Source of the DNA: Streptomyces poonensis
GTDB lineage: Bacteria; Actinomycetota; Actinomycetes; Streptomycetales; Streptomycetaceae
Direction of reading: 5' to 3'
Assembly: GCF_014650915.1 (NCBI RefSeq)
Contig: NZ_BMVW01000018.1
Span: forward strand, 24,814 to 88,813
Length of the DNA stretch: 64,000 nt
In this document: one piece after another, positions 1 through 9,141 of the stretch
Layout of the letters: each line of letters begins with the position of its first letter
Position numbering within the stretch: the first letter of the stretch is position 1
The notes under the pieces: model-generated
What the model was told of the DNA's origin: nothing
The model's input: only the letters and a program-made list of their open reading frames with translations
The model's database searches: none
Made by a program: the position numbers and the translations under genes

Positions 1-693
1 CGCCAGGTCGAAACCACGGGGACCCCACAGAGGCTCCACCGGGATGCGGACCGCGTCCAGCAGGGTCATGTCGCTCGCGTACGTCAGCGCGCAGGTGTGC
101 ACGAGCGGGTCGTCGCCCAGCGGTCCGACCGCGCGCATCCACACCGCGCTGCGCGGCTCGGCGTTCTCGATCTCCTCCGGGATCCAGCGCAGCCGGTCCA
201 CGTAACGGATGTCGAACGGCTGGCGCCGCGCCATGCGCTCCAGCTGCTCGGGGAGCGCGCCCAGATGCTCCTTGATCTCCTGCGCGACCGTCGGCAGCGA
301 CTCGGGGTCCGGCACCTCGCGGGCCGGCGGCAGCTGGTGCTCGAAACTGCCCAGTTCAGGCTTGTGGAAGGAGGCGGTCAGATTGAAGATCGTGCGGCCC
401 TGCTGCACGGCGGTGACGCGCCGGGTGGTGAACGACCGCCCGTCCCGTACCCGCTCGACCTGGTACACGATCGGCACGCCGGGACGGCCCGGCCGCAGGA
501 AGTACGCGTGCAGCGAGTGCACCGGCCGGTCGCCCTCCGTGGTGCGCCCGGCGGCGACCAGGGCCTGGCCCGCCACCTGGCCGCCGAAGACCCGTTGGAG
601 GGACTCCTGCGGGCTGCGGCCGCGGAAGATGTTCACCTCGATCTGCTCCAGGTCGAGCAGGTCGACGAGTCTCTCGGCCGGATTGGTCGTCAT
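1..693 (-). CDS. tesB: Acyl-CoA thioesterase II (partial, C-terminus beyond window)
   Basis: Cytoplasmic thioesterase that hydrolyses acyl-CoA to fatty acid and free CoA. The protein starts MTTNPAERLVDLL at the ATG at 693 and 231 codons are visible. The first hot-dog domain is recognisable from FRGRSPQESLQRVFGGQV and HSLHAYFLRPGRPGVPIVYQ, both typical of the TesB family, followed by the start of the second hot-dog domain. The catalytic Asp/Thr/Gln set lies mostly in the missing part, so activity cannot be judged. The gene begins 19 bp downstream of the helicase stop on the same strand, so the two are probably co-transcribed. The family call is secure; the substrate is not known. Confidence 0.93.
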   Translation of the reverse strand, partial: MTTNPAERLVDLLDLEQIEVNIFRGRSPQESLQRVFGGQVAGQALVAAGRTTEGDRPVHSLHAYFLRPGRPGVPIVYQVERVRDGRSFTTRRVTAVQQGRTIFNLTASFHKPELGSFEHQLPPAREVPDPESLPTVAQEIKEHLGALPEQLERMARRQPFDIRYVDRLRWIPEEIENAEPRSAVWMRAVGPLGDDPLVHTCALTYASDMTLLDAVRIPVEPLWGPRGFDLA

Positions 694-712
694 GTGCGTG
701 TCTCTCCCGTGC

Positions 713-3226
713 TCACAGCTGGCCGACGTCGGTGACCTTGACGACGGCGCGTCCCTCGGCGTCGGAGGCCGTGAGGTCGACCTCCGCGCTGATGCCCCAG
801 TCATGATCGCCGTTCGGGTCGGCGAAGGTCTGGCGGACGCGCCACAGTCCGTTCTGCGGCTCCTCCTCGATCATCAGCAGCCGCGGGCCGCGGGCGTCCG
901 GACCGGTGCCCAGTTCCTCGTACTCGTCCCAGTACCGGTCCATCGCCTCGCCCCACCGCTCGGCGTCCCAGCCGGACTCGGCGTCCATCTCGCCGAGCTC
1001 GTCGACCTGGTCCAGCGCCGCGAGCTCCACCCGGCGGAACATGGCGTTGCGGACGAGGACCCGGAAGGCGCGCGCGTTGGCGGTGACCGGCTTGACCTGG
1101 TCGGCCTTCTCCTGGGCCTCCTCGGCGGTCATCTCCTCCGGGTTGGCGAGCTGCTCCCATTCGTCCAGCAGGCTGGAGTCGACCTGGCGCACCATCTCGC
1201 CGAGCCAGGCGATCAGGTCCTCCAGGTCGTCCGACTTCAGGTCGTCGGGAACGGTGTGCTCCAGGGCCTTGTAGGCGCTGGCCAGGTAGCGCAGCACGAT
1301 GCCCTCGGTGCGGGCGAGCTCGTAGAAGGAGACGAACTCGGTGAAGGACAGTGCCCGTTCGTACATGTCCCGGATGACGGACTTCGGCGACAGCGGGTGG
1401 TCGCCGACCCAGGGGTGGCTCTTGCGGTACGTGTTGTACGCGTGGAAGAGCAGCTCCTCCAGCGGCTTGGGGTAGCTGATGTCCTGGAGCCGCTCCATGC
1501 GCTCCTCGTACTCGACGCCGTCAGCCTTCATCGCGGCCACGGCCTCGCCGCGCGCCTTGTTCTGCTGGGCGGCGAGGATCTGCCGGGGATCGTCCAGCGT
1601 CGACTCCACCACGGACACCATGTCCAGGGCGTACGAGGGCGACTCCGGGTCCAGCAGCTCGAACGCGGCCAGGGCGAACGTCGACAGGGGCTGGTTCAGC
1701 GCGAAGTCCTGCTGGAGATCGACCGTCAGACGCACGATGCGGCCCTCGGCGTCCGGCTCGTCGAGCTTCTCCACGATGCCGCCGTCGAGGAGCGAACGGT
1801 AGATGGCGATCGCCCGGCGGATGTGCCGCAGCTGCTGCTTGCGCGGCTCGTGGTTGTCCTCCAGCAGCCGCCGCATGGCCTCGAAGGCGTTGCCGGGGCG
1901 GGCGATCACCGACAGCAGCATCGTGTGCGTCACCCGGAACCGGGAGGTCAGCGGCTCGGGCTCGGAGGCGATCAGCTTCTCGAAGGTGTTCTCCGTCCAC
2001 CCGACGAAGCCCTCCGGCGCCTTCTTGCGGACCACCTTGCGGCGCTTCTTCGGGTCGTCGCCGGCCTTCGCAAGGGCCTTCTCGTTCTCGACGACGTGTT
2101 CCGGAGCCTGTGCCACCACGAAGCCGGCCGTGTCGAAGCCGGCGCGTCCGGCACGCCCCGCGATCTGGTGGAACTCACGGGCGCGGAGGGTGCGCACCCG
2201 GTTGCCGTCGTACTTCGTCAGCGCCGTGAACAGCACGGTGCGGATGGGCACGTTCACGCCGACGCCGAGGGTGTCCGTGCCGCAGATGACCTTCAGCAGG
2301 CCGGCCTGGGCCAGCTTCTCCACCAGCCGCCGGTACTTGGGCAGCATGCCGGCGTGGTGGACACCGATTCCGTGCCGTACGTAGCGCGACAGATTGCGGC
2401 CGAACTTGGTGGTGAAGCGGAAGTTGCCGATCAGCTCGGCGATCTTGTCCTTCTCCTCGCGCGTGCACATGTTGATGCTCATCAGCGCCTGTGCCCGCTC
2501 CACCGCCTGGGCCTGGGTGAAGTGCACGATGTAGACGGGAGCCTGCTTGGTCTCCAGCAGCTCGGTGAGCGTCTCCGTGAGCGGCGTGACCCGGTACTCG
2601 TAGGAGAGGGGGACGGGCCGGGTCGCCGAGCGGACGACGGCGGTGGGGCGGCCCGTGCGCCGGGTGAGGTCCTTCTCGAACATCGAGACGTCGCCGAGTG
2701 TCGCCGACATCAGCACGAACTGCGCCTGCGGCAGCTCCAGGATCGGGATCTGCCACGCCCAGCCGCGGTCCGCCTCCGCGTAGAAGTGGAACTCGTCCAT
2801 CACGACCTGGCCGACGTCCGCGTCCTTGCCGTCCCGCAGCGCGATGGACGCCAGCACCTCGGCGGTGCAGCAGATGACGGGTGCGTCGGCGTTCACGGAG
2901 GCGTCGCCGGTGAGCATGCCGACGTTCTCGGTGCCGAACAGCTTGCACAGCTCGAAGAACTTCTCCGAGACGAGCGCCTTGATCGGCGCCGTGTAGAAGG
3001 TGACCTCGTCCCGGGCGAGCGCCGCGAAGTGCGCACCGGCGGCGATCATGCTCTTGCCGGAGCCGGTGGGCGTCGAGACGATCACGTTCGACCCGGAGAC
3101 CACCTCGATCAGCGCCTCCTCCTGGTGCGGATAGAGCGTGAGGCCGCGATCCCCTGCCCACGCCTCGAAGGCTTCGTAGAGGGCGTCCGGGTCGGCGGTC
3201 TGCGGCAACTGATCGATGAGGGTCAC
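713..3226 (-). CDS. DEAD/DEAH-box helicase with DUF3516 C-terminal domain
   Basis: Superfamily 2 helicase of about 837 residues. Motifs in order: motif I TPTGSGKS near residue 50, DEFHFY (motif II), MSATLGD (motif III), VHHAGMLPKYRRLVEKLAQ in the second RecA lobe, and QIAGRAGRAGFD (motif VI). The C-terminal half matches the actinobacterial DUF3516 extension. The chosen start is the GTG at 3226 (MTLIDQLPQTADPDALYEAF); an in-frame start further up at 3319 would add about 30 low-complexity residues. Likely acts on structured RNA or DNA, but the substrate of this subfamily is not established. It is divergent from the membrane hydrolase gene at 3372 and heads the unit with tesB. Confidence 0.9.
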   Translation of the reverse strand: MTLIDQLPQTADPDALYEAFEAWAGDRGLTLYPHQEEALIEVVSGSNVIVSTPTGSGKSMIAAGAHFAALARDEVTFYTAPIKALVSEKFFELCKLFGTENVGMLTGDASVNADAPVICCTAEVLASIALRDGKDADVGQVVMDEFHFYAEADRGWAWQIPILELPQAQFVLMSATLGDVSMFEKDLTRRTGRPTAVVRSATRPVPLSYEYRVTPLTETLTELLETKQAPVYIVHFTQAQAVERAQALMSINMCTREEKDKIAELIGNFRFTTKFGRNLSRYVRHGIGVHHAGMLPKYRRLVEKLAQAGLLKVICGTDTLGVGVNVPIRTVLFTALTKYDGNRVRTLRAREFHQIAGRAGRAGFDTAGFVVAQAPEHVVENEKALAKAGDDPKKRRKVVRKKAPEGFVGWTENTFEKLIASEPEPLTSRFRVTHTMLLSVIARPGNAFEAMRRLLEDNHEPRKQQLRHIRRAIAIYRSLLDGGIVEKLDEPDAEGRIVRLTVDLQQDFALNQPLSTFALAAFELLDPESPSYALDMVSVVESTLDDPRQILAAQQNKARGEAVAAMKADGVEYEERMERLQDISYPKPLEELLFHAYNTYRKSHPWVGDHPLSPKSVIRDMYERALSFTEFVSFYELARTEGIVLRYLASAYKALEHTVPDDLKSDDLEDLIAWLGEMVRQVDSSLLDEWEQLANPEEMTAEEAQEKADQVKPVTANARAFRVLVRNAMFRRVELAALDQVDELGEMDAESGWDAERWGEAMDRYWDEYEELGTGPDARGPRLLMIEEEPQNGLWRVRQTFADPNGDHDWGISAEVDLTASDAEGRAVVKVTDVGQL

Positions 3227-3371
3227 GCCCCCATCTTGCCTGCCGTCCCACCCGATGCGGGAATCGGCTGCCGAGGTGAAGATCACGAACGTTACGCTGA
3301 GGCGGCGACGCAGTGTCACCGCGCACGGTCAACCGGACAGCGGCACAAGAGAAATGGGGCGGGAAGCGGCC

Positions 3372-4166
3372 ATGATGGGACCAGCACACTCACTGTCCGG
3401 GGCCGCGGCCTGGCTCGGCGTCGGAGCGGCCGCCGCCGCGGCCGGTCACCCGATGCCCTGGCCGGTCCTCCTGGTCGGCGCGCTGATCTGCGCGGGTGCC
3501 GCGCTGGCCCCGGACCTGGACCACAAGGCGGCGACCATCTCGCGGTCTTTCGGGCCCGTGTCGCGCTGGCTGTGCGAGATCGTCGACAAGCTGTCGTACG
3601 CCGTCTACAAGGCGACCAAGAAGCCGGGCGACCCCAGACGCTCCGGCGGCCACCGCACCCTGACGCACACCTGGCTGTGGGCGGTGCTGATCGGCGCGGG
3701 CTGCTCCGTGACGGCGATCGCGGTGGACAGATGGGGGGTGCTCGCCATCCTCTTCGTACACATGGTGCTCGCCATCGAAGGGCTGCTGTGGCGGGCGGCC
3801 CGCGGCTCCAGCAGCGACGTCCTGGTGTGGCTGCTCGCCGCCACCAGCGCCTGGATCCTCGCGGACATCCTGGACCAGCCGGGCCAGGGCTCCGACTGGC
3901 TGTTCACGGCGCCCGGCCAGGAGTACCTGTGGCTGGGACTGCCGGTCGTCCTCGGCGCGCTGGTGCACGACCTGGGCGACGCGCTGACGGTCTCCGGCTG
4001 CCCGGTCCTGTGGCCGATACCCGTCGGCCGCAAGCGCTGGTACCCCGTCGGCCCGCCGAAGGCCATGCGGTTCCGCGCGGGCAGCTGGGTCGAGCTGAAG
4101 GTGCTGATGCCCGTGTTCATGGTGCTCGGCGGAGTGGGCGGGGCGGTGGCGCTCAACGTGATCTGA
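3372..4166 (+). CDS. YdjM-like membrane-bound metal-dependent hydrolase
   Basis: Integral membrane protein of 264 residues beginning MMGPAHSLSGAAAWLGVG. The pattern H7 (GPAHSLSG), then ALAPDLDHKAATISR and GGHRTLTHTW, matches the LexA-binding/YdjM (DUF457-type) family, in which these His and Asp residues are the presumed metal ligands. Several hydrophobic segments alternate with these motifs. A second conserved Asp/His pair is in LVHDLGDALTVSGCPVLWP. The physiological substrate is unknown. The start is one of two adjacent ATGs (3372, 3375) preceded by GGGAAG. It runs tail-to-tail with rpmE2. Confidence 0.87.
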   Translation: MMGPAHSLSGAAAWLGVGAAAAAAGHPMPWPVLLVGALICAGAALAPDLDHKAATISRSFGPVSRWLCEIVDKLSYAVYKATKKPGDPRRSGGHRTLTHTWLWAVLIGAGCSVTAIAVDRWGVLAILFVHMVLAIEGLLWRAARGSSSDVLVWLLAATSAWILADILDQPGQGSDWLFTAPGQEYLWLGLPVVLGALVHDLGDALTVSGCPVLWPIPVGRKRWYPVGPPKAMRFRAGSWVELKVLMPVFMVLGGVGGAVALNVI

Positions 4167-4213
4167 GGCGCGGGGCACGCCTTCGCCGACACCCCGGCAT
4201 CCCCGGCGTGGCC

Positions 4214-4483
4214 TCAGCCCGTACCTCCGCCGTCGCCGCCCTGACCGCCGTAGCGTCGCTCGAACTGGGCGATCCGTCCTTCCATGTCCACAGTCCGTGC
4301 CTTGCCGGTGTAGAAGGGATGGCTCTCCGAGGAGATCTCGACGTCCACGACGGGGTACGTCTCACCGTCGTCCCACTCGATGGTCGCGTCGCTGGTGGCG
4401 GTCGAGCGAGTGAGGAAGGCGTATCCGGCGGCACGGTCGCGGAAGACGACCGGGTGGTAGTCGGGCTGCTTCTCCTGCTGCAT
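4214..4483 (-). CDS. rpmE2: 50S ribosomal protein L31 type B (bL31B)
   Basis: 89-residue ribosomal protein starting MQQEKQPDYHPVVFRDRAAG. The YPVVDVEISSESHPFYTGK segment is diagnostic for type B L31. No CxxC zinc ribbon is present, so this is the zinc-independent paralogue that usually replaces the zinc-binding form during zinc starvation. AGGAG lies 6 bp upstream of the ATG. In many actinobacteria this gene is Zur-controlled, but the 28 bp gap to the upstream gene holds no AT-rich Zur-like palindrome, so any control site would lie further upstream. Glycine-rich C-terminal tail. Confidence 0.95.
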   Translation of the reverse strand: MQQEKQPDYHPVVFRDRAAGYAFLTRSTATSDATIEWDDGETYPVVDVEISSESHPFYTGKARTVDMEGRIAQFERRYGGQGGDGGGTG

Positions 4484-4511
4484 GGGTGCTCCTTCGCTGG
4501 AGGGACGGGCG

Positions 4512-4988
4512 TCAGACGGGCGGGGGCAGGGCGTCCTCGTCGACGATGTGCACCGCGGCCTCCTCGGCCGAGGAGGCCGCGCCGTCGATGCCCACGTCGG
4601 TCGCGACCAGATCCTTCTCCGCGTCCTCGTGCGCGCCTTCGTCGGGGGCGACGAGACGGCCGGCGCGGACGGCTCCCACCTCGTTGTCCAGGGGTTCGCC
4701 GTCCGTGTCCGCACAGTCGCCGATGCCGTCTCCGTCGGATGGTGAGACGTCCGGGACCTCTTCGGCGAGCCGCTGGTCCAGGGTCTCGCCGTGCCGACGC
4801 TCCGCGGCCGTCACCCCGGTGTGCTCCACGGCCAGCGGCCGCTCCGGCGGGGAGTAGCCCCGCTCCAGCGGATTGTCCACCCCGTCGTCCTCCAGGGTGT
4901 CCTCGGCGTCCAGCAGTCCCGAGTCGTCCTGGATCTCGGACGCGTCGGGCTGGTAGACGTCGTCGCCCCATCCTGCGGCGCTGTTCAC
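4512..4988 (-). CDS. DUF5709 domain-containing acidic protein
   Basis: 158-residue, strongly acidic protein. The chosen GTG start at 4988 (MNSAAGWGDDVYQPDASE) is preceded by GGGAGG at good spacing; the upstream in-frame ATG at 5039 lacks this. The block DVYQPDASEIQDDSGLLDAED...NPLERGYSPPERPLAVEHTG is the DUF5709 signature found in actinobacteria. No signal peptide, membrane segment or catalytic motif is seen. The family has no assigned function. It lies 28 bp upstream of rpmE2 on the same strand and may be co-transcribed with it. Confidence 0.88.
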   Translation of the reverse strand: MNSAAGWGDDVYQPDASEIQDDSGLLDAEDTLEDDGVDNPLERGYSPPERPLAVEHTGVTAAERRHGETLDQRLAEEVPDVSPSDGDGIGDCADTDGEPLDNEVGAVRAGRLVAPDEGAHEDAEKDLVATDVGIDGAASSAEEAAVHIVDEDALPPPV

Positions 4989-5125
4989 GGCCTGCCTCCC
5001 GTCGGTGGAGTGGAACCGGTGCACCCTCCAGCGTTCCACCGGATTTCGGGCTCATGCAACGGCAGTGCCCGGGGGCGGGCCGGTGGGCACGCCCCCGGTG
5101 GCTGTGTCCGGCAGGATCTCCCCGG

Positions 5126-6907
5126 TCAGCCGTGCCAGGACCGCCACAGCGCCGCGTACGCGCCGTCGGCGGCCACCAGCTCGTCATGGCTGCCCAGCTC
5201 GCTGATGCGGCCGTTCTCCACGACGGCGATGACGTCGGCGTCGTGGGCGGTGTGCAGCCGGTGGGCGATGGCGACGACGGTGCGACCGTCGAGGACCCGG
5301 GCGAGGGAGCGCTCCAGGTTGCGGGCCGCCCGCGGGTCGAGAAGCGAGGTCGCCTCGTCCAGGACCAGCGTGTGCGGGTCGGCCAGCACCAGCCGGGCCA
5401 GCGCGATCTGCTGGGCCTGCGCCGGCGTGAGCGCCAGCCCGCCCGAGCCGACCTCGGTGTCCAGCCCGTCGTCCAGCGCCCTGGCCCAGCCGTCCGCGTC
5501 GACCGCACCGAGGGCCGCCCACAGCTCGGCGTCGGCCGCGTCCGTGCTGGCCAGCAGAAGATTGTCCCGCAGGGAGCCCACGAAGACATGGTGCTCCTGG
5601 TTGACGAGGGCCACGTGGGAACGGACGTCCTCGGCGGGCATCCGGGACAGCTCGGCACCGCCCAGGGTGACCCGGCCGCTCCGGGGGCCGTAGATGCCCG
5701 CGAGCAGCCGGCCCAGCGTGGACTTGCCCGCACCGGACGGGCCGACGAGGGCGAGCCGGGTGCCGGGTGCGACACCCAGGGTCACCTCGCGCAGTACGTC
5801 GACGTCGGGCCGGTAGCCGAAGCGCACCTCGTCCGCGCGCACGTCACGCCCGTCGGGGGCCACGGCGGGGTCCCCCGCATGCGGTTCGATGTCCCGTACA
5901 CCCACCAGCCGGGCCAGCGACACCTGGGCGACCTGCAGCTCGTCGTACCAGCGCAGGATCAGGCCCACCGGGTCGACCAGCATCTGCGCGATGAGGGCGG
6001 CCGTGGTCAGCTGGCCGACGCCGATCCACCCCTGCAGCACGAACACCCCGCCGACCATCAGGACCGAGCCCAGGACCGTCACGTGCGTGATGTTGATGAC
6101 CGGGAACAGCACCGAGCGCAGCCACAGCGTGTACCGCTCCCACGCGGTCCACTCCTCGACCCGCCGGTCCGACAGCTCGATCCGGCGCTCGCCCAGCCGG
6201 TGCGCCTCGACGGTGCGGCCGGCGTCCACGGTCTCGGCGAGGACGGCGGCGACGGCCGCGTACCCGGCGGCCTCCGACCGGTAGGCGGCGGGCGCGCGCC
6301 GGAAGTACCAGCGGCAGCCCAGCACCAGCAGCGGCAGGGCCACCAGTACGGCCGGCGCGAGCGGCGGCGCGGTCACGGCGAGCCCGCCGAGCAGCAGCGC
6401 CACCCACACCACGCCGATCGCGAGCTGCGGCACGGCCTCGCGCATCGCGTTGGCGAGCCGGTCGATGTCCGTGGTGATCCGGGACAGCAGGTCCCCCGTC
6501 CCGGCCCGCTCCAGCACGCCCGGCGGCAGTCCCACCGACCGCACGAGGAAGTCCTCGCGCAGATCGGCCAGCATCCGCTCGCCGAGCACGGCCCCGCGCA
6601 GCCGCACCTGCCGTACGAACACGGCCTGCACGGCGAGGGCGGCGACGAACAGCCCGGCGGTGAGCTCCAGACGCAGGTCGCGGGCGCCGTCGGAGACGCG
6701 CTCGACGAGCCCGCCGAGCAGGTAGGGGCCGGCCATGGAGGCGATGACGGCGACGGTGTTGACGGTGATGAGCAGGACGAAGGCCCGTCTGTGCCGCCGT
6801 ATCAGCTCGGCCACGTAGGCCCGTACGGTGCCGGGCGCGCCGACGGGCAGGGTGCTCGCCGTGGCCGGGGCGGCCGGGTCGTGGGCCGGTGGCGCCACGC
6901 CGATCAT
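5126..6907 (-). CDS. ABC exporter half-transporter, subunit B (consensus Walker A, degenerate signature)
   Basis: 593-residue ABC exporter with an N-terminal six-helix membrane domain (about residues 30-320) and a C-terminal ATPase. Walker A is intact (LVGPSGAGKST), Walker B is TLVLDEATSLLD and the H-loop is AIAHR, but the signature is LTPAQAQQ instead of LSGGQ. Its start ATG overlaps the stop of the upstream half-transporter by ATGA, so the two are translationally coupled and almost certainly form a heterodimer. In the pair this subunit supplies the Walker A of the consensus ATP site. Substrate unknown; drug or lipid export is the usual role of such heterodimers. Confidence 0.93.
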   Translation of the reverse strand: MIGVAPPAHDPAAPATASTLPVGAPGTVRAYVAELIRRHRRAFVLLITVNTVAVIASMAGPYLLGGLVERVSDGARDLRLELTAGLFVAALAVQAVFVRQVRLRGAVLGERMLADLREDFLVRSVGLPPGVLERAGTGDLLSRITTDIDRLANAMREAVPQLAIGVVWVALLLGGLAVTAPPLAPAVLVALPLLVLGCRWYFRRAPAAYRSEAAGYAAVAAVLAETVDAGRTVEAHRLGERRIELSDRRVEEWTAWERYTLWLRSVLFPVINITHVTVLGSVLMVGGVFVLQGWIGVGQLTTAALIAQMLVDPVGLILRWYDELQVAQVSLARLVGVRDIEPHAGDPAVAPDGRDVRADEVRFGYRPDVDVLREVTLGVAPGTRLALVGPSGAGKSTLGRLLAGIYGPRSGRVTLGGAELSRMPAEDVRSHVALVNQEHHVFVGSLRDNLLLASTDAADAELWAALGAVDADGWARALDDGLDTEVGSGGLALTPAQAQQIALARLVLADPHTLVLDEATSLLDPRAARNLERSLARVLDGRTVVAIAHRLHTAHDADVIAVVENGRISELGSHDELVAADGAYAALWRSWHG

Positions 6908-8775
6908 GCTGTCTCCTCGATCTCGTGCATCTTCTCGATGTCTGTGAGCCCGGCCAGCTCGATCGGCTTCTCCGGCTCTCCGAGCTCCGTGAGCGCACCG
7001 GGTACGGCGGCCCCGTCGCCGCGGGCGCCCCGCGCGGCGGTCTCCTCGTCGGTCTCGCGGGTGACGACCGCCCGGTACCGGGGTTCGGCGCGCACCAGCT
7101 CGCGGTGCAGACCGACCGCCGCGATCTCGCCCTCGTGGACCAGGACGACCCGTTCCGCCCGGTCCAGGAGCAGGGGCGAAGAGGTGAGGACGACCGTCGT
7201 ACGGCCCGCCCGGAGCGAGCGGATCCCCTCGGCGATACGGGCCTCGGTGTGCGAGTCGACGGCGGACGTCGGCTCGTCCAGCACGAGCACCTCCGGATCC
7301 GTGAGCAGTGACCGGGCGAGCGCGAGACGCTGCCGCTGGCCGCCGGACAGGGAGCGGCCGCGTTCGGTGATCCGCGCGTCCATCGGATCGCCGGCGTCGA
7401 GCGAACCCTGGACGAGCGAGTCCAGGACGTCCCCGCACTGTGCGGCGGCCAGTGCGCTCTCGGCACTGACGGCACCCGAGGCGGGCACGTCGAGCAGCTC
7501 GCGCAGCGACCCCGAGAGCAGCACCGGGTCCTTGTCCTGCACCAGGACGGCCGTGCGGGCGCAGCCGATCGGCAGTTCGTCGAGCGGGACGCCGCCGAGC
7601 AGTACCGAGGTGCCCTCCTCGGCCGGGTGTCCGCCCAGCCGCTCCGCCAGCCGCCCCGCCTCGTCCGGATCGCCGCACACCACGGCGGTGAGACGGCCGG
7701 CGGGCGCGAGCAGCCCGGTCGCCGGGTCGTACAGATCCCCGGCGGGTACGACGGCCTCGCGTGTTCCTTCGGTGTCCGTGGCCCGCTCCAGCGACAGCAC
7801 CCGGGCGGCCCGCCTGGCCGACGGCCGCGAGAAGGAGTACGCCATGGCTATCTCCTCGAAGTGCCGCAGCGGATAGGTCAGCAGCATCACGGAGCTGTAC
7901 ACGGTGACCAGTTCACCGACCGCGATGCGGCCTTCGCGGGCGAGCTGCACGCCGTACCAGACGACCGAGATCATGAGCAGTCCCGGCAGCAGGACCTGGA
8001 TCGCCGCGATGAGCGCCCACATCCGGGCACTGCGCACGGCCGCGTGGCGCACCTCCTGCGAGGCCCGGCGGTAACGCCTCAGGAACAGCTCCTCACCGCC
8101 GATGCCGCGCAGGACGCGCAGCCCGGCGACGGTGTCGGCGGCGAGTTCGGTGGCCCGGCCCGCCTTCTCGCGCTGGACGTCGGCGCGCCGGGTCGCCCTG
8201 GGCAGCAGTGGCAGGACGGCGAGGGCCAGAGCCGGTACGCCGACGGCGACGACGGTCCCGAGGGTCGGCTGGTAGACGAGCAGGCCGACGCAGACCACCA
8301 CGACGGTGAGCGCGGCCGCGGTGAACCGTGACACCGCCTCCACGAACCAGCCGATCTTCTCCACGTCACCGGTGGAGACCGCGACGACCTCGCCGGCGGC
8401 CACGCGCCGGGTCAGCGCCGAGCCCAACCGGGCGGTCTTGCGGGCCAGTAGCTGCTGGACGCGCGCGGCGGCGGTGATCCAGTTGGTGACCGCGGCACGG
8501 TGCAGGAAGGTGTCGCCCAGCGCGATCCCGGCGCCGCACACCGCCATCAGGCCACCCGCGAGGGCGAGTCCGGCTCCGGAGCGCTCGACGACGGCCTGCA
8601 CGGCGAGGCCGACACAGAACGGCAGCCCGCACACGGCCACGAAGTGCAGCAGTCCCCAGGCGAGCGACCTCAGCTGCCCGCCGAGCTGGTTCCGGAAGAG
8701 CCACCACAGGAAGCGGGGCCCCGAGCGTGCGTCCGGCACACCCGGGTCGGGATACGGAAGGTCTTGGATCTGCAT
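6904..8775 (-). CDS. ABC exporter half-transporter, subunit A (degenerate Walker A, consensus signature)
   Basis: 623-residue partner of the downstream subunit. The start ATG at 8775 gives MQIQDLPYPDPGVPDARSG; a membrane domain follows, then an ATPase domain. The Walker A region reads CGDPDEAGRLAE with no GKS/T, so the nucleotide-binding lysine is missing, and the H-loop position is Ser (LTSSPLLL). By contrast the signature LSGGQRQRLALAR and Walker B VLVLDEPTSAVD are intact. This is the mirror image of the defects in subunit B. It is divergent from the L,D-transpeptidase gene; the intergenic region should carry both promoters. Confidence 0.92.
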   Translation of the reverse strand: MQIQDLPYPDPGVPDARSGPRFLWWLFRNQLGGQLRSLAWGLLHFVAVCGLPFCVGLAVQAVVERSGAGLALAGGLMAVCGAGIALGDTFLHRAAVTNWITAAARVQQLLARKTARLGSALTRRVAAGEVVAVSTGDVEKIGWFVEAVSRFTAAALTVVVVCVGLLVYQPTLGTVVAVGVPALALAVLPLLPRATRRADVQREKAGRATELAADTVAGLRVLRGIGGEELFLRRYRRASQEVRHAAVRSARMWALIAAIQVLLPGLLMISVVWYGVQLAREGRIAVGELVTVYSSVMLLTYPLRHFEEIAMAYSFSRPSARRAARVLSLERATDTEGTREAVVPAGDLYDPATGLLAPAGRLTAVVCGDPDEAGRLAERLGGHPAEEGTSVLLGGVPLDELPIGCARTAVLVQDKDPVLLSGSLRELLDVPASGAVSAESALAAAQCGDVLDSLVQGSLDAGDPMDARITERGRSLSGGQRQRLALARSLLTDPEVLVLDEPTSAVDSHTEARIAEGIRSLRAGRTTVVLTSSPLLLDRAERVVLVHEGEIAAVGLHRELVRAEPRYRAVVTRETDEETAARGARGDGAAVPGALTELGEPEKPIELAGLTDIEKMHEIEETA

Positions 8776-8943
8776 GACGTCCCAGTGACTCGTATCGAGG
8801 GGCGGAAAGTGGGTGGAAGGAGGGGCGGAGGAGGATGAAGGAGGGCGGAAGGACGGAGGAAGGACCATGAGGTGCGAGCCGGTACAGCCGCGGACCGGCT
8901 CCTGGGAGCCACCCGCGCCTGACCGGACCGTCGTCGGCCCCGG

Positions 8944-8992
8944 GGGCCGGGAGCAGCCCGACCCGCGAGGGCCGGGAGCAGCCCGACCCGCG
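8944..8992. repeat. 25-bp tandem duplication in a divergent promoter region
   Basis: The 366 bp between the ABC exporter and the L,D-transpeptidase gene carries no gene. A 25-bp unit beginning GGGCCGGGAGCAGCC at 8944 repeats head-to-tail at 8969, with only the last base differing. It is GC-rich with internal GGGC/GCCC complementarity. A role is not evident; replication slippage explains it well. Confidence 0.75.
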
Positions 8993-9141
8993 GAAGTCGG
9001 CAGCAAACCGTGCAAGGTTCCGTCAGCGTGTCGCCGGAGGCAAACGGTTTTCCGTGATGAGGCAAAGATTCGGCCCGGATCGACCGTGCACGGGCCGGGG
9101 CGCCCGGGGCACGGGGCACCGCGCCGGTGTGTGGTGCGACG

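Noticed and set aside
209..7876. A 2555-codon open frame on the plus strand.
   Set aside because: It is the antisense shadow of the helicase, L31, DUF5709 and ABC exporter genes; high GC gives long open antisense frames. The minus-strand products have clear motifs.
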